A DNA stretch of 64,000 nt from Bacillus sp. Bos-x628 (GTDB lineage: Bacteria > Bacillota > Bacilli > Bacillales > Bacillaceae). The DNA is taken from contig NZ_CP159358.1 in the NCBI RefSeq assembly GCF_040500475.1, positions 682,001-746,000 of the forward strand, written 5' to 3'. Position numbers and translations under genes: made by a program. The stretch's first letter is position 1, and every line of letters begins with the position of its first letter. Below the pieces are notes generated by a model. The model did not search any database. It was not told the origin of the DNA and saw only the letters and a list, made by a program, of their open reading frames with translations. Of the stretch, positions 47,077 to 56,956 are shown piece by piece.

Positions 47077-48327
47077 TTAACTTTCTTTTAATAATGTGAG
47101 TAGGTGGTGTAAGCCATATTTCACAGCGCGCTTCCGAATGCCTGATCGACTGCCCGTAAACACCCATTCAAAGACGTCTGTCTGATCTTTTGTTGAAAGA
47201 CCGATAAACACTTTTCCTACAGGCTGTCCTTCCTGAATATCAGGCCCTGCAACACCAGTAAAGCTAATTCCGATATCACTTCCGGTTAGCTTTCTTACGC
47301 CCTCAGCGAGTTCAAAGGCACACTCTTTGCTTACAGCACCATGGGTAGAAAGTGTTTCCTCCCGGCAGCCTACCACATGCTGTTTCACTTGGTTTGTGTA
47401 ACAAACAACACTTCCATTAAAAATAGACGAAGCTCCTTCGAGATCTGTGAGCCATTCAGAGAACATTCCGCCTGTGAAGCTTTCAGCTGCAGCCACTGTT
47501 TTCTCATGTGTATGTAAAGCCTTTGATACCTCACGGACAAGAGATGTATCACCATATCCGTAGAAATATTCCCCTACGCGCTCTAATATTTGTGATTCTG
47601 TTTCCTTTAAGAGTCGTTCTGTTTCTTTTTCATTTTCATGTTTTGCCGTCAGTCTCAGCGTCACTTCACCATCGGCTGCTAGCGGTGCAATTGTTGGATT
47701 GGTCTGAGCGTCGATTAAATCTTCGAGATCTGTTTCAAGCTGTGATTCACCAATTCCGAAGAAACGCAGAACAACAGACACGATTTTTTCCTTTAAGCCA
47801 AGCTTCTCTGAAATAAGCGGCTTTGCTTCGTTTTCAAACATCGGGTGCAGTTCACTAGGCGGACCAGGTAGCAGGATATAAAAAGTATCTCCCTCTTGGA
47901 TAAACATACCTGGTGCCATCCCAAACCGGTTGACAAGTACCTCAGAACCCTCTAGAACCAGTGCCTGCTTGCGATTGTTCGGTGACATGTTACGTCCTGT
48001 CTTTTGAAAGTAGTCTTGAATTGATTCAAAAGCTTCTTCATTTAAAACAAGCTCTTTACCGAGCATATTTGCAATTGTTTCTTTTGTTAAATCGTCTTTT
48101 GTCGGTCCAAGACCACCTGAGAAAATAATCAAATTAGACCTTTCTTGTGCCACACGAATGGCCTGTTTTAAACGCTCTGGGTTGTCACCGACTGCTGTGT
48201 GGTAATAAACATTCACACCAATTTCAGCTAGTTGTTTGCTGATATATTGTGCATTCGTATTCGTAATTTGCCCTAGCAAAAGTTCGGAACCGACTGCAAT
48301 GATTTCTGCTTTTCTCTCTGAATTCAA
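47077..48327 (-). CDS. cinA: CinA, competence/damage-inducible protein
   Basis: 416 residues from TTG 48327 ([19 protein letters not shown]), ten bases after AAGGA; GTG 48336 is too near that site. N-terminal MoCF-type domain with [13 protein letters not shown] and [14 protein letters not shown]-terminal CinA amidase domain with [18 protein letters not shown] and SFTGVAGPD, which deamidates nicotinamide mononucleotide. Upstream of recA, as is usual in Firmicutes, and reported as co-transcribed in competence. Confidence 0.94.
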   Translation of the reverse strand: MNSERKAEIIAVGSELLLGQITNTNAQYISKQLAEIGVNVYYHTAVGDNPERLKQAIRVAQERSNLIIFSGGLGPTKDDLTKETIANMLGKELVLNEEAFESIQDYFQKTGRNMSPNNRKQALVLEGSEVLVNRFGMAPGMFIQEGDTFYILLPGPPSELHPMFENEAKPLISEKLGLKEKIVSVVLRFFGIGESQLETDLEDLIDAQTNPTIAPLAADGEVTLRLTAKHENEKETERLLKETESQILERVGEYFYGYGDTSLVREVSKALHTHEKTVAAAESFTGGMFSEWLTDLEGASSIFNGSVVCYTNQVKQHVVGCREETLSTHGAVSKECAFELAEGVRKLTGSDIGISFTGVAGPDIQEGQPVGKVFIGLSTKDQTDVFEWVFTGSRSGIRKRAVKYGLHHLLTLLKES

Positions 48328-48343
48328 AGCGTACACGTCCTTT

Positions 48344-48925
48344 TTAATTAGAATTCTTTAAAGCTTCCCAGTTTTTCGCAAAGTAATCCCAGCCTGAGAC
48401 AACCGTGAAGAACACTGCTACCCACATGGCAAGATGACCGAACGGGAATGATACAAGTTCAAACGGCAGGTTATGCAATAGAAGTGCCGAAATCGCAATG
48501 ATTTGCGCCCATGTTTTCACTTTTCCAAGCATATTGGCCGCTACCACTTCACCGTCTCCGGCTAATACGAGCCTTAGACCTGTCACAGCAAATTCACGGC
48601 TAATGATGACAATCGCCATCCATGCAGGCGTAAGGTGATATTGAACCAGTATAATTAAAGCAGCTGAAACAAGCAATTTATCTGCAAGCGGATCTAAAAA
48701 TTTACCGAAATTCGTTACTAAATTTAGCTTGCGTGCGTAGTAACCATCAATCCAATCGGTTGTTGATGCAACAATAAACAAGATGGCCCCGACAAGGTGA
48801 GTCACTTCAATACTCACGTCACCAAAGCGTGCAACACCCCAATCTAAAGGAGCGAGCATAATCATCATAAAAACTGGGATCAAAGCGATCCTAGAAAGTG
48901 TAATTTTATTCGGTAAGTTAAACAT
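48344..48925 (-). CDS. pgsA: CDP-diacylglycerol-glycerol-3-phosphate 3-phosphatidyltransferase
   Basis: 193 residues from ATG 48925 ([13 protein letters not shown]), the B. subtilis length, behind GGAGGA. Integral membrane protein with the CDP-alcohol phosphotransferase signature [27 protein letters not shown]. Makes phosphatidylglycerol phosphate. Stop lies 16 bases before the cinA start. Confidence 0.96.
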   Translation of the reverse strand: MFNLPNKITLSRIALIPVFMMIMLAPLDWGVARFGDVSIEVTHLVGAILFIVASTTDWIDGYYARKLNLVTNFGKFLDPLADKLLVSAALIILVQYHLTPAWMAIVIISREFAVTGLRLVLAGDGEVVAANMLGKVKTWAQIIAISALLLHNLPFELVSFPFGHLAMWVAVFFTVVSGWDYFAKNWEALKNSN

Positions 48926-48977
48926 AAAAACCAATCCTCCAATCATGCATTTTATGTATATCGTAGTAGGAACAAAA

Positions 48978-49010
48978 GAAAAGTCATCTACTTGCTTAAG
49001 ATGACTTTTC
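48978..49010 (-). terminator. Terminator at the end of rodZ
   Basis: GAAAAGTCATCT (48978-48989) and AGATGACTTTTC (48999-49010) pair perfectly; the rodZ stop codon is in the loop, so the last rodZ codons form one arm. Confidence 0.75.
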
Positions 49011-49895
49011 CTTTTCTTTATTCACAATCACGATGTTTTGTGTCATTGTGTTCTTAGGATCTAATTCATACTTGAGCGCCTCGTCATTGACCTTGATGTC
49101 AATTCCAGTCGCATTTCCGAGACGAATATCTACTTTCGATAGCTCAGATAAATCTGTTTTAAACGAATCTCCATCCTTAAGTTCACCCATCTTCAACACT
49201 TTTCCAGACTGGTCTCTTACACGTAGCCATGAAGTTTGTGTTGCAGAAATGGTTAACTCCATTTCATCTGAACCGGACACTTCGTAGGTCGTCGTCGCAC
49301 CTTCTGTATTTGTCGCCTTGATGGAAACAGCTTCATCGTCTTTTGATGAATCGTCTTTTTTGGACGTTTCTTTTTTATTCTCTGAAGATGCCTTTTCTTT
49401 TTTCTTTTGATCCTTCGCCAGTGATGAATCTTCTGATACTTCATATTTTGATTCTGATTGTTGCAAATCCGTCTGATGATTCTTCTGCCCGCTATCATGA
49501 TTGACCGCTTGAATGATGACATAAATGATCGCTATGACAACGAGAATGCCTCCAACAATCAAAATGGTCGGCAACAGCTCTAACACCTTTGAAGCAGGCT
49601 TTGGCAACTCTCTTTGCGGTTTAATATTCGATAATTTATCAGATACTTCATCATTATATGTGCTTGGCACATCTTTACGAAATTCTTCGAACAATTGTTC
49701 ATGATTCAGTCCAACGGCTTCGGCATATTGTTTAATAAACGCTCTGACGTAAAATTTACCTGGAATAATATCATAGTTTCCTTGTTCGATTGCTTGTAAA
49801 TAGCGCTTTTGGATTTTGGTAGCCGTCTGAAGATCCTCCAGCGACATCCCTTTTTCCTCTCTGGCCTCAATGAGCCGTTTTCCCAATTCAGTCAA
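48996..49895 (-). CDS. rodZ: Cell-shape protein RodZ (YmfM)
   Basis: 299 residues from TTG 49895 (LTELGKRLIEAREEKG), six bases after AGGTG. Cytoplasmic N-terminal helix-turn-helix (SLEDLQTATKIQKRYLQAIEQGNYDIIPG), one membrane helix (about 110-132, LLPTILIVGGILVVIAIIYVI), a Ser/Lys-rich linker, and an extracytoplasmic beta domain (TTYEVSGSDEMELTISATQTSW). It links MreB to the wall-elongation machinery. Confidence 0.93.
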   Translation of the reverse strand: MTELGKRLIEAREEKGMSLEDLQTATKIQKRYLQAIEQGNYDIIPGKFYVRAFIKQYAEAVGLNHEQLFEEFRKDVPSTYNDEVSDKLSNIKPQRELPKPASKVLELLPTILIVGGILVVIAIIYVIIQAVNHDSGQKNHQTDLQQSESKYEVSEDSSLAKDQKKKEKASSENKKETSKKDDSSKDDEAVSIKATNTEGATTTYEVSGSDEMELTISATQTSWLRVRDQSGKVLKMGELKDGDSFKTDLSELSKVDIRLGNATGIDIKVNDEALKYELDPKNTMTQNIVIVNKEKEKSS

Positions 49896-49918
49896 AACAA
49901 ACACCTACCATTACCATA

Positions 49919-50710
49919 TTAAAAATCGAAGCCCGAAAAACCAGAATGGTCAAATACTTGTGGCTCTTCAGCATGCTCGTATGTAATTTCTTCATCTGCA
50001 TTATTTCGCAGTTCAATGATGTAATCGAAATCATCCATTGTATATTCTGAATTTTGAATAAAGATATCTGGATGTTCAACCACTTTAGTTGCCGGCAGTC
50101 TCATGATTTCTCTTAAAAGTTGCAAATGCTTTTCTGAACCTCTTCTTGTTGAAACAATCCCATCAATAATGAATACGTTATCTGGGCTATATTCGTCTGC
50201 AATGAGCTGACTGCGAATGGTCTGCTTTAAAAGGGTAGACGACACAAACAGCCATCTTTTACTTGCACATACACTTGAAGCCACAATCGACTCTGTTTTT
50301 CCAACACGCGGCATCCCACGAATTCCAATCAATTTATGCCCTTCTTTTTTAAATAACTCAGCCATGAAGTCAACCAGAAGACCGAGCTCGTCCCTTTCAA
50401 AACGGAACGTCTTTTTATCATCAGCATCACGCTGTATGTATCTTCCATGACGAACAGCCAAACGGTCACGAAGTTTTGGCTGTCTTAATTTTGTTACTTT
50501 TATCGTTTCCATTGTATTTAAAATTGATTCAAGGCGCTTAATTTGGTCAGTATGATCACAGCGTAAAAGCATTCCGCGTCTTGATACATCAACACCATTT
50601 ATTGTCACAATATTGATTGAAAGCATCCCCATTAAAGAAGAAATGTCTCCTAAAAGACCGGGACGGTTTACTTGTATCTCATATTCAAAATACCATTCGA
50701 GCTTTGCCAA
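49919..50710 (-). CDS. ymfK: YmfK, ACT-like and P-loop-like conserved protein
   Basis: 263 residues of the DUF3388 family. N-terminal ACT-like part (FEYEIQVNRPGLLGDISSLMGMLSINIVTINGVD), then a nucleotide-binding-like loop IRGMPRVGKTESIVA and IIDGIVSTRRGS. Function unknown; conserved order with ymfJ and rodZ. Confidence 0.88.
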   Translation of the reverse strand: MAKLEWYFEYEIQVNRPGLLGDISSLMGMLSINIVTINGVDVSRRGMLLRCDHTDQIKRLESILNTMETIKVTKLRQPKLRDRLAVRHGRYIQRDADDKKTFRFERDELGLLVDFMAELFKKEGHKLIGIRGMPRVGKTESIVASSVCASKRWLFVSSTLLKQTIRSQLIADEYSPDNVFIIDGIVSTRRGSEKHLQLLREIMRLPATKVVEHPDIFIQNSEYTMDDFDYIIELRNNADEEITYEHAEEPQVFDHSGFSGFDF

Positions 50711-50809
50711 ATGATATTACCCCCTTCATTGTGGCAAATTTTTACCTTCCTTTATCATAAAGCATTTTCACATTTTTAGAAAGCACAATGTTGCTAAACG
50801 GTTAAAATA

Positions 50810-50838
50810 AAAAGAGAGGCACGAACGTCCCCTCTTTT
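50810..50838 (-). terminator. Terminator of ymfJ
   Basis: AAAAGAGAGG (50810-50819) and CCCTCTTTT (50830-50838); TATTTT follows on the minus strand. Confidence 0.7.
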
Positions 50839-50841
50839 GAC

Positions 50842-51099
50842 TTAGTGCGTGCTATTATTTTCAACAAGCTTGACCATCATGTTTGCAATGGCACGCTGCT
50901 CATCTTCTGATGCAACGCTCCAAAGGTCAGCAAGCACTCTTTCCTGCTCGTTTTTTGCCTCAACTTCATTGGCAAGATAACCGCCAATTTCATACGCAAG
51001 GTTATTGATTGTATCATCTGACAAACCTTTATCCTGCGCATGGTTTAAACGGTCACCTAAAAAGTTTTTCCAATGATCCCAGTTCTCAAGTACAGACAT
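50842..51099 (-). CDS. ymfJ: YmfJ, DUF3243 protein
   Basis: 85 residues: SVLENWDHWKNFLGDRLNHAQDKGLSDDTINNLAYEIGGYLA follows B. subtilis YmfJ. Small helical cytoplasmic protein; its role is not clear. GGAGG precedes ATG 51099. Confidence 0.9.
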   Translation of the reverse strand: MSVLENWDHWKNFLGDRLNHAQDKGLSDDTINNLAYEIGGYLANEVEAKNEQERVLADLWSVASEDEQRAIANMMVKLVENNSTH

Positions 51100-51172
51100 G
51101 TCGATTCCTCCATTCGAAAAGATGAATTACAGCCATAGCTTTTGTCATGGAGAGATGAATTATACACGTTTT

Positions 51173-51901
51173 TTAACAGTACCAGCCGCCGTTGACTGAT
51201 AAAATTTGTCCTGTAATATAACTTGACTTTTCTGAGGTGAGAAAACAAATAGCATCTGCAATTTCTTCAGGAGCTGCAAGTCTGCCGAGCGGGATCTCTT
51301 CTTCGAGCACTGTTAAGTCTTCTGCTGAAAAAGTGCTTAACATGTCTGTATGAACGGCTCCAGGTGAGACTGCATTTGCTCTAATTCCACTTGGCGCAAG
51401 CTCTTTAGCCAAACCTTTTATAAAGGCATTTTGCGCCCCTTTCACCATGCTGTATAGCACTTCACACGATGCGCCAGTTTCCCCCCAGATGGAGCTCACC
51501 GCAATGATGACACCCGCTTTTTTTTGAATCATTGCTGGCAGTAGTAATTGTGTGAGTTCATAAGGACTTGTTACATGGAGCTGCACCATTTCGGCAAGTG
51601 TCTCTTTTGAAGTGTCCGTCACTAAGCCAATATGACTTTTGCCGCTATTGAAAATTAAAATATCAGGAGAATGCGGCAGACAGCTGACAAGTTCATCTGC
51701 CCCGCTTGTTGTTGATAAATCAGCTTGAACCACATGTGTTTGAATGTTGTACATCTCTTTCAGATGAGCGGCGAGACGTATGGCCGCCTGATCATTTTGA
51801 TGATAATGCAACATGAGATGGTGGCCTTCTTGAGCAAGCCTTTTTGCTGTCGCTTGCCCAATTCCACCACTGGCACCAGTTATAAGCGCCCAACTGCTCA
51901 T
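51173..51901 (-). CDS. ymfI: YmfI, short-chain reductase for EF-P modification
   Basis: 242 residues. NADP-binding TGASGGIGQATAKRL, ILIFNSGKS, catalytic Ser in SSIWGE and YxxxK in YSMVKGA. In B. subtilis YmfI is required for the 5-aminopentanol modification of elongation factor P (literature knowledge). In B. subtilis it follows ymfH directly; here the MmpL/MarR pair separates them. Confidence 0.9.
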   Translation of the reverse strand: MSSWALITGASGGIGQATAKRLAQEGHHLMLHYHQNDQAAIRLAAHLKEMYNIQTHVVQADLSTTSGADELVSCLPHSPDILIFNSGKSHIGLVTDTSKETLAEMVQLHVTSPYELTQLLLPAMIQKKAGVIIAVSSIWGETGASCEVLYSMVKGAQNAFIKGLAKELAPSGIRANAVSPGAVHTDMLSTFSAEDLTVLEEEIPLGRLAAPEEIADAICFLTSEKSSYITGQILSVNGGWYC

Positions 51902-51931
51902 AGAACGTTCCTACTTTCTTTATGAATTGCC

Positions 51932-54900
51932 TTACTCTTTTCGTTTAAATGGGAACCAGTTTGCTGATCCGAACATTCGCACCATAACAGGTACGAACAA
52001 TGGTAGCACAATGAGTGCATACAGTAAAAGTCCCGTTAACACAAGTGTTGCAATTTGTAAAAGAGATAACACACCTGACGGCAACATAGCCGCAAATGTA
52101 CCTGCTAAAATGACAGCAGCTGATATGATCACAGAACCCATATTCTTCATGGATTCGGTCATCGCCAGTTGTGTATCTTTTGTTTTGTATTCGTTAAACC
52201 GCTCCATTAAGAAGATCGAATAGTCAACACCAAGAGCCATCAGAATGACAAAGCCGAAGAATGGGACAGCCCAGTTGATGCCTGGATATCCAAAGAAGTG
52301 AGTGAAAATAAACTCGGTCACACCTATCGCTGTAAAGTAAGTCAAAATAAGAGATGCGACCAAATAAAGCGGCATCACAAGAGAACGGAACAGCATCACC
52401 AATATGAGAAATATGCCGATCATCATATAAAGTACCGTTTTATTAAAGTCTTGATTTGACAACTGTTTTAAATCAGCATTCATACTTGAAACACCCGCAA
52501 CACCAAAAGATGCATCTTTTAAATTTGTTTCAGGGAGCACACGCTCGACTGAAGCTTCTACTTGTTTAATCGTCGTCATGGCGTCATTGCCATATGGATT
52601 TTTTTCTAAAATGACATCAATCTTTGTCATCTTTCGATCATCAGACATGTATGAATCAAATACTTGCTTGAATGCTTTATTTTTCAGTATTTTTTTCGGA
52701 ATAAACCAGCCGGCCATGTCTTGATCTGGTGCATTGTTCAATTCATCTAAGTAGTCGCCAGCACCCATTAAACCGCTTGAAACCTTCTCAAGTCCTTCTA
52801 CACTTGCATTGAGACCATCAGTCAATTTGATGAGATCTTCACCAAAACCTGCAATCTTTTCTTTCATTTGTTTTTGACCTTCTACGATTTTACCTGCACC
52901 ATTTTCAAGCTGTGGTAAACTGTTTGCCAACTGCTCTTGTCCTTTAGCGGTTTGATCAAGCCCATTTTCAATTTTGTCTAAACCTGCAATGAGCTGATTA
53001 ATTTTATTCGTAAAGACTTTTTGCTGCTCTGATGCTTTTGCGATAAAGGCATCAGCAGTTTCAAGCTGTTTTTTCGCTTCTTTTGCTTGTTTTGCGTAAC
53101 TGTCTGCCTGTTTGGACCCTTCTTGTAAGATAGTAGATAGTTCCTTGTATGAAGATTTGATGGTTTGATACGATTGATTCTCTTTTACCTGTGGAATTTG
53201 CTCTTCGAGTGTACTGAATTGTTTATTTGCTTGACTGATCAGTGCTTTCACATCATTTGCTACAGATGATGCGGTGTCTACCTGCGATAATACCGCCTTT
53301 AATTCCTTGGAAATGCTCCTATAAAGAGTGACTTGCTGATTCACTTGAGCAACTTGAGCGGTTAATTCTTTTTTAGCGTCCTTTATTTCCTCTTTAATCG
53401 TTGCTACACCTTGTTTGTTTTGGTCGATTCCGTCTTTTAGTTTTCTTAACGTTTTTTCGACATGTTGAATGCCAGTTTGCACGGATTTTGTACCAGAAAT
53501 TAATTGATTAATGCCTTTTCCTGATGATTTGATTTGTGGTGTTTGGTCTTCAATGGATTTACTCGCCTTCGCAAGGCCGTCTTTGATTTTTTTCAATCCT
53601 TCATTGCTGGACTCAAGTCCGTTATTCAATTGTTTGGCTTGTGACTTCACGTACAGATCACTCAGCCCTTTACCGACTGGACGTGTCGCACTTCTGACTT
53701 TACTCACGCCATCTGTTTGTTCAATGGCACGGCTTAATTTTTCAACTGCGATCAGCCCTTCGTTATTGTCAAGGAGATTAGATGATTTCACAACAACAGT
53801 TGCTGGGAGCGCTTCACCTGGTCCAAATTTGTCAGAAATCGTATTGAATGCATTGACAGATTCATACTTATTACCGATTTCATCCAAGCTGTTATAGGAA
53901 AGTGTTCCTTTATACATGAGAATAGGAGGAAGTGTCATCATCCCGACAATTAATAAGCTGAAAAGTGGTTTCTTGAAGGAGAAACGACCTGCTGTTTCCC
54001 ACATTTTTGATTGTGGATGGGCAATATCACCTTTAATCGGCCAAAATAAAACTTTTCCTAAAACGGCCATAAAGAATGGAACGACGGTGAGCAGTGCCAC
54101 AATTAGCACAGCGACACCAACTGCGACCGCGACAGCTGATTTATAAAGCTGAAATTGTGCTAGACCAATACATGTAAAACCGATAAGAACAGCAATTCCG
54201 CTAAACAAGACCGTCTTCCCTGCTGTTTGATACGTGATAAGGATGGCCTCAATTTTGTCTTTCCCATGCGCTATCTCTTCTTTAAATCGGCTTAAGAGTA
54301 AGATGCAGTAGTCAGTTCCAATCCCAAACATGATGGCAACCATAAAGATTTGGGTAAAAGTAGAGAGCGGAAAGTCTGCATATTTGACTAAGTAAGCGAC
54401 AATCGATTGACTGACCAGATAAGAAAGTGCCACTGTCACTAAAGGAACAAGAGGCGCTACTGCTGATCTGAAGACGAGCACAAGTACGACTAAAATAAAT
54501 CCAATTGTAATGAATTCAGTCTTTTTCAAACCTTCTTGAGAGCTTGTGATGACATCATCATCAATTAACGGCTGTCCTGTCATTTCATACTTCAGATTCA
54601 GGCTCTTTAGCTTTTTGTTCACTTTCTCTTTAAAATCAGATGCCTTTATCTTGTTTGAATCATATGTAACAGGAACAAGCAAGGTCGATTGGTCTTTTGA
54701 GAGTAGCTGCTTTTTGATATCTTTGTTTGCTTCAAAATAAGAAGTGATGTCTTCTACGTGGAGGTCTGCATCTTTTTCTAACATCTGCAATGCCTTTTTT
54801 AAAGAAGGCTCTCTTTCTGTGACAAGATTCTTCTCTTGAAAAACAATCACGAGTGACTTTTCGGTATCTCCGTTTTCAGACATTTTCTTTATTAATTGAT

Positions 54901-55051
54901 TCGCATATGAGGACGGATAACCATCAGGTACGGAAATTTGCCCTTTTTCTTTTGTTAATTGCGCCATATGAGGAGCGGTGATCAATAATACTGCCGCTAA
55001 TGCGCCCCAAAGGACCGTGATAAGCCATCTACCCTTTATGATTGCTCTCAT
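51932..55051 (-). CDS. MmpL-family transporter, copy 1
   Basis: 1039 residues from ATG 55051 (MRAIIKGRWLITVLWG), which overlaps the marR stop by 23 bases; a 16-residue longer frame would lie further inside marR. MMPL layout: TM1, extracytoplasmic loop, TM2-6 with FGIGTDYCILLLSRFKEEI, a long coiled-coil insert (about 480-730), then TM7-12 with MALGVDYSIFLMERFNEY. The two TM-region G-x-D-Y motifs are proton-relay residues. Likely exports lipids, drugs or peptides. It is absent between ymfH and ymfI in B. subtilis 168. A same-length paralogue lies at 58375-61494. Confidence 0.88.
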   Translation of the reverse strand: MRAIIKGRWLITVLWGALAAVLLITAPHMAQLTKEKGQISVPDGYPSSYANQLIKKMSENGDTEKSLVIVFQEKNLVTEREPSLKKALQMLEKDADLHVEDITSYFEANKDIKKQLLSKDQSTLLVPVTYDSNKIKASDFKEKVNKKLKSLNLKYEMTGQPLIDDDVITSSQEGLKKTEFITIGFILVVLVLVFRSAVAPLVPLVTVALSYLVSQSIVAYLVKYADFPLSTFTQIFMVAIMFGIGTDYCILLLSRFKEEIAHGKDKIEAILITYQTAGKTVLFSGIAVLIGFTCIGLAQFQLYKSAVAVAVGVAVLIVALLTVVPFFMAVLGKVLFWPIKGDIAHPQSKMWETAGRFSFKKPLFSLLIVGMMTLPPILMYKGTLSYNSLDEIGNKYESVNAFNTISDKFGPGEALPATVVVKSSNLLDNNEGLIAVEKLSRAIEQTDGVSKVRSATRPVGKGLSDLYVKSQAKQLNNGLESSNEGLKKIKDGLAKASKSIEDQTPQIKSSGKGINQLISGTKSVQTGIQHVEKTLRKLKDGIDQNKQGVATIKEEIKDAKKELTAQVAQVNQQVTLYRSISKELKAVLSQVDTASSVANDVKALISQANKQFSTLEEQIPQVKENQSYQTIKSSYKELSTILQEGSKQADSYAKQAKEAKKQLETADAFIAKASEQQKVFTNKINQLIAGLDKIENGLDQTAKGQEQLANSLPQLENGAGKIVEGQKQMKEKIAGFGEDLIKLTDGLNASVEGLEKVSSGLMGAGDYLDELNNAPDQDMAGWFIPKKILKNKAFKQVFDSYMSDDRKMTKIDVILEKNPYGNDAMTTIKQVEASVERVLPETNLKDASFGVAGVSSMNADLKQLSNQDFNKTVLYMMIGIFLILVMLFRSLVMPLYLVASLILTYFTAIGVTEFIFTHFFGYPGINWAVPFFGFVILMALGVDYSIFLMERFNEYKTKDTQLAMTESMKNMGSVIISAAVILAGTFAAMLPSGVLSLLQIATLVLTGLLLYALIVLPLFVPVMVRMFGSANWFPFKRKE

Positions 55052-55505
55052 TAGTGCCTTGTGCCTCCTCTTCGATGATAATCTGATAAAGCTTTTCATA
55101 TGTTTGGATAAACAATTCTATTTCCTTTTCTTCAAACTTTTCAAAATAAGAACGAACAAGATCTTGAAGCTGCTTCTCCATTCTTCCCACGACATCTTTC
55201 CCCTCTGTGGTCACATATAAGTGAACATTTCTTCTATCGACTTGATCGTGCTGACGAATGATATAGTTTTTATTAAAAAGACGATTTGTCATGGATGTCA
55301 CAGCACTTTTATTGACATTACATTCAGCGGCCAATTCTGTTGATGTGCACCCAGGATGTAAGTTGATGTAACGAAGCGAGAAATATTGATCGAGTGTAAG
55401 TTCTTTATCAAGCTTTTCGGTGATCAAGCTTGATACTTTTCTCTCCATCATGAGATATACATCTGCATATCTTTGAATAAGCTGTGCAATTTTTTGTTGT
55501 TCCAT
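55029..55505 (-). CDS. MarR-family regulator of the MmpL transporter
   Basis: 158 residues. Winged helix (LTLDQYFSLRYINLHPGCTSTELAAECNVNKSAVTSMTNRLFNKNYIIRQHDQVDRRNVHLYVT) flanked by dimerising helices. It overlaps the transporter gene, so the pair is translated together; a palindrome over the -10 upstream points to autorepression relieved by a ligand. Confidence 0.9.
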   Translation of the reverse strand: MEQQKIAQLIQRYADVYLMMERKVSSLITEKLDKELTLDQYFSLRYINLHPGCTSTELAAECNVNKSAVTSMTNRLFNKNYIIRQHDQVDRRNVHLYVTTEGKDVVGRMEKQLQDLVRSYFEKFEEKEIELFIQTYEKLYQIIIEEEAQGTNESNHKG

Positions 55506-55529
55506 ATGCTGCCCCTTTTAGTTTAAGTG

Positions 55530-55572
55530 TTGAACTATTAAAGAGTTTAACTAATAAGTAAAACAGTGTCAA
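55530..55572 (-). promoter_or_regulatory. marR-mmpL promoter with operator palindrome
   Basis: TTGACA (55567-55572), 17 bases, TAAACT (55544-55549). The palindrome TTGAACT (55530-55536)/AGTTTAA (55544-55550) covers the -10, a typical MarR repression site. Confidence 0.65.
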
Positions 55573-55623
55573 TCATCATCTTCAAAAAGTTCAACTGCTT
55601 TAGTTTGTCACAATGAACACAAA

Positions 55624-55656
55624 AAAGACAAACCCTATTTACGCGAGTTTGTCTTT
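55624..55656 (-). terminator. Terminator of ymfH
   Basis: AAAGACAAAC (55624-55633) and GTTTGTCTTT (55647-55656) pair perfectly; TTTTTTGTG follows on the minus strand. Confidence 0.85.
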
Positions 55657-55663
55657 CTATGAA

Positions 55664-56956
55664 TTAACGTGTTTTGGGGACGACTTTGAATACTGACATT
55701 CGTTTTTCATCAATTTCTTCATCTAATATCTGCTGAATATCTTGTAAATTCAATTGCTCTAATACTGGAACGACATCGAATAAACTCATCTCTAGAAACG
55801 CATATCTTGTGAATTGATTTGCAATGTATTCTGGAGAGTTCATGGCTTTTAAAAAGCTGCCAATTTTTTTCTTGCGGGCGAGCTCAATCTTATCTTCTGT
55901 GATGAGGCTCTTTGCTTGAAGAAGAGTTTGTTTCAATTCAGCTGCGAGCTGATCGGGATCGTTTGTATCTCCGCCAACTGAAGTAAAACCAAATCCGCCT
56001 TCTTCCGTATAGTCGTAACTGAATGTCTCATCAATCAAGCCTTTTTCATACATCCGCTCATATTGCAGCGAACTTTTGCCAAATAACGTCTCTAAGATGA
56101 TATTCATTCCAAGCTCATGCTTTAAAAGCTGTTTGCCTTTTTTATGTGGATTCTTTGTTTTTAAACCAAACATACACTTAGAACCTTGAACGTTCATTTT
56201 GAGCTCATATTCTTGACGATATACATTCTCAGGTTCATTGATTTCTTTCCGCTTAATATCAGGCTGGTCTGTAAAAGGTTTTTTCGCTTGATTCGCTCTT
56301 ACTTGATCTAATATTTGCTTAGGATCAACAGGACCGACAACGAAAAGTAGCATATTGCTCGGATGATAGAACGTTTCATAACATTCATACAAATGATCCT
56401 TTGTGATGGGTGCAATGCTTTCTACTGTTCCAGCAATGTCGATTCTGACTGGATGCTCTTGATATAAATTTTCAATGAGCCCAAAAAATAAGCGCCAGTC
56501 TGGGTTATCGTCATACATGTTGATTTCCTGACCGATGATTCCTTTTTCTTTTTCAACCGTTTTTTCGGTAAAATAGGGGTCTTGAACAAAGTCAATGAGC
56601 GTCTCAAGGTTTTGCTTGACATTTGTGGTACTTGAGAATAAGTAGGTCGTTCTCGTAAACGTTGTAAAAGCATTTGCAGATGCACCTTGTTTACTAAAAG
56701 TATGGAATACATCGCCATCTTCTTTTTCAAACAGCTTATGCTCTAAAAAATGGGCAATGCCATCTGGAACACGTATCATCTTCTCCTGACCAAGTGGCAC
56801 AAATTCGTTATCGACTGAGCCATATTTGGTTGTAAAGCTTGCATATGTTTTGTTAAACCCATGCTTTGGCAGCACGTAAACGTCTAATCCATTGTCCATT
56901 TTTTCGTGATACATCGTTTCTTGTAGCTGATCGAATTGAATTGTTTTCACCGTCAT
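55664..56956 (-). CDS. ymfH: YmfH, M16-family zinc peptidase
   Basis: 430 residues from ATG 56956 (MTVKTIQFDQLQETMYHEK) behind CGGAGGG. Catalytic HxxEH in GIAHFLEHKLFE and the downstream glutamate in GIIGQEINMYDD mark an active M16 peptidase. Overlaps ymfF by 4 bases; the two probably form the active/inactive pair of a heterodimeric insulinase-like protease, as AlbE/AlbF. Confidence 0.92.
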   Translation of the reverse strand: MTVKTIQFDQLQETMYHEKMDNGLDVYVLPKHGFNKTYASFTTKYGSVDNEFVPLGQEKMIRVPDGIAHFLEHKLFEKEDGDVFHTFSKQGASANAFTTFTRTTYLFSSTTNVKQNLETLIDFVQDPYFTEKTVEKEKGIIGQEINMYDDNPDWRLFFGLIENLYQEHPVRIDIAGTVESIAPITKDHLYECYETFYHPSNMLLFVVGPVDPKQILDQVRANQAKKPFTDQPDIKRKEINEPENVYRQEYELKMNVQGSKCMFGLKTKNPHKKGKQLLKHELGMNIILETLFGKSSLQYERMYEKGLIDETFSYDYTEEGGFGFTSVGGDTNDPDQLAAELKQTLLQAKSLITEDKIELARKKKIGSFLKAMNSPEYIANQFTRYAFLEMSLFDVVPVLEQLNLQDIQQILDEEIDEKRMSVFKVVPKTR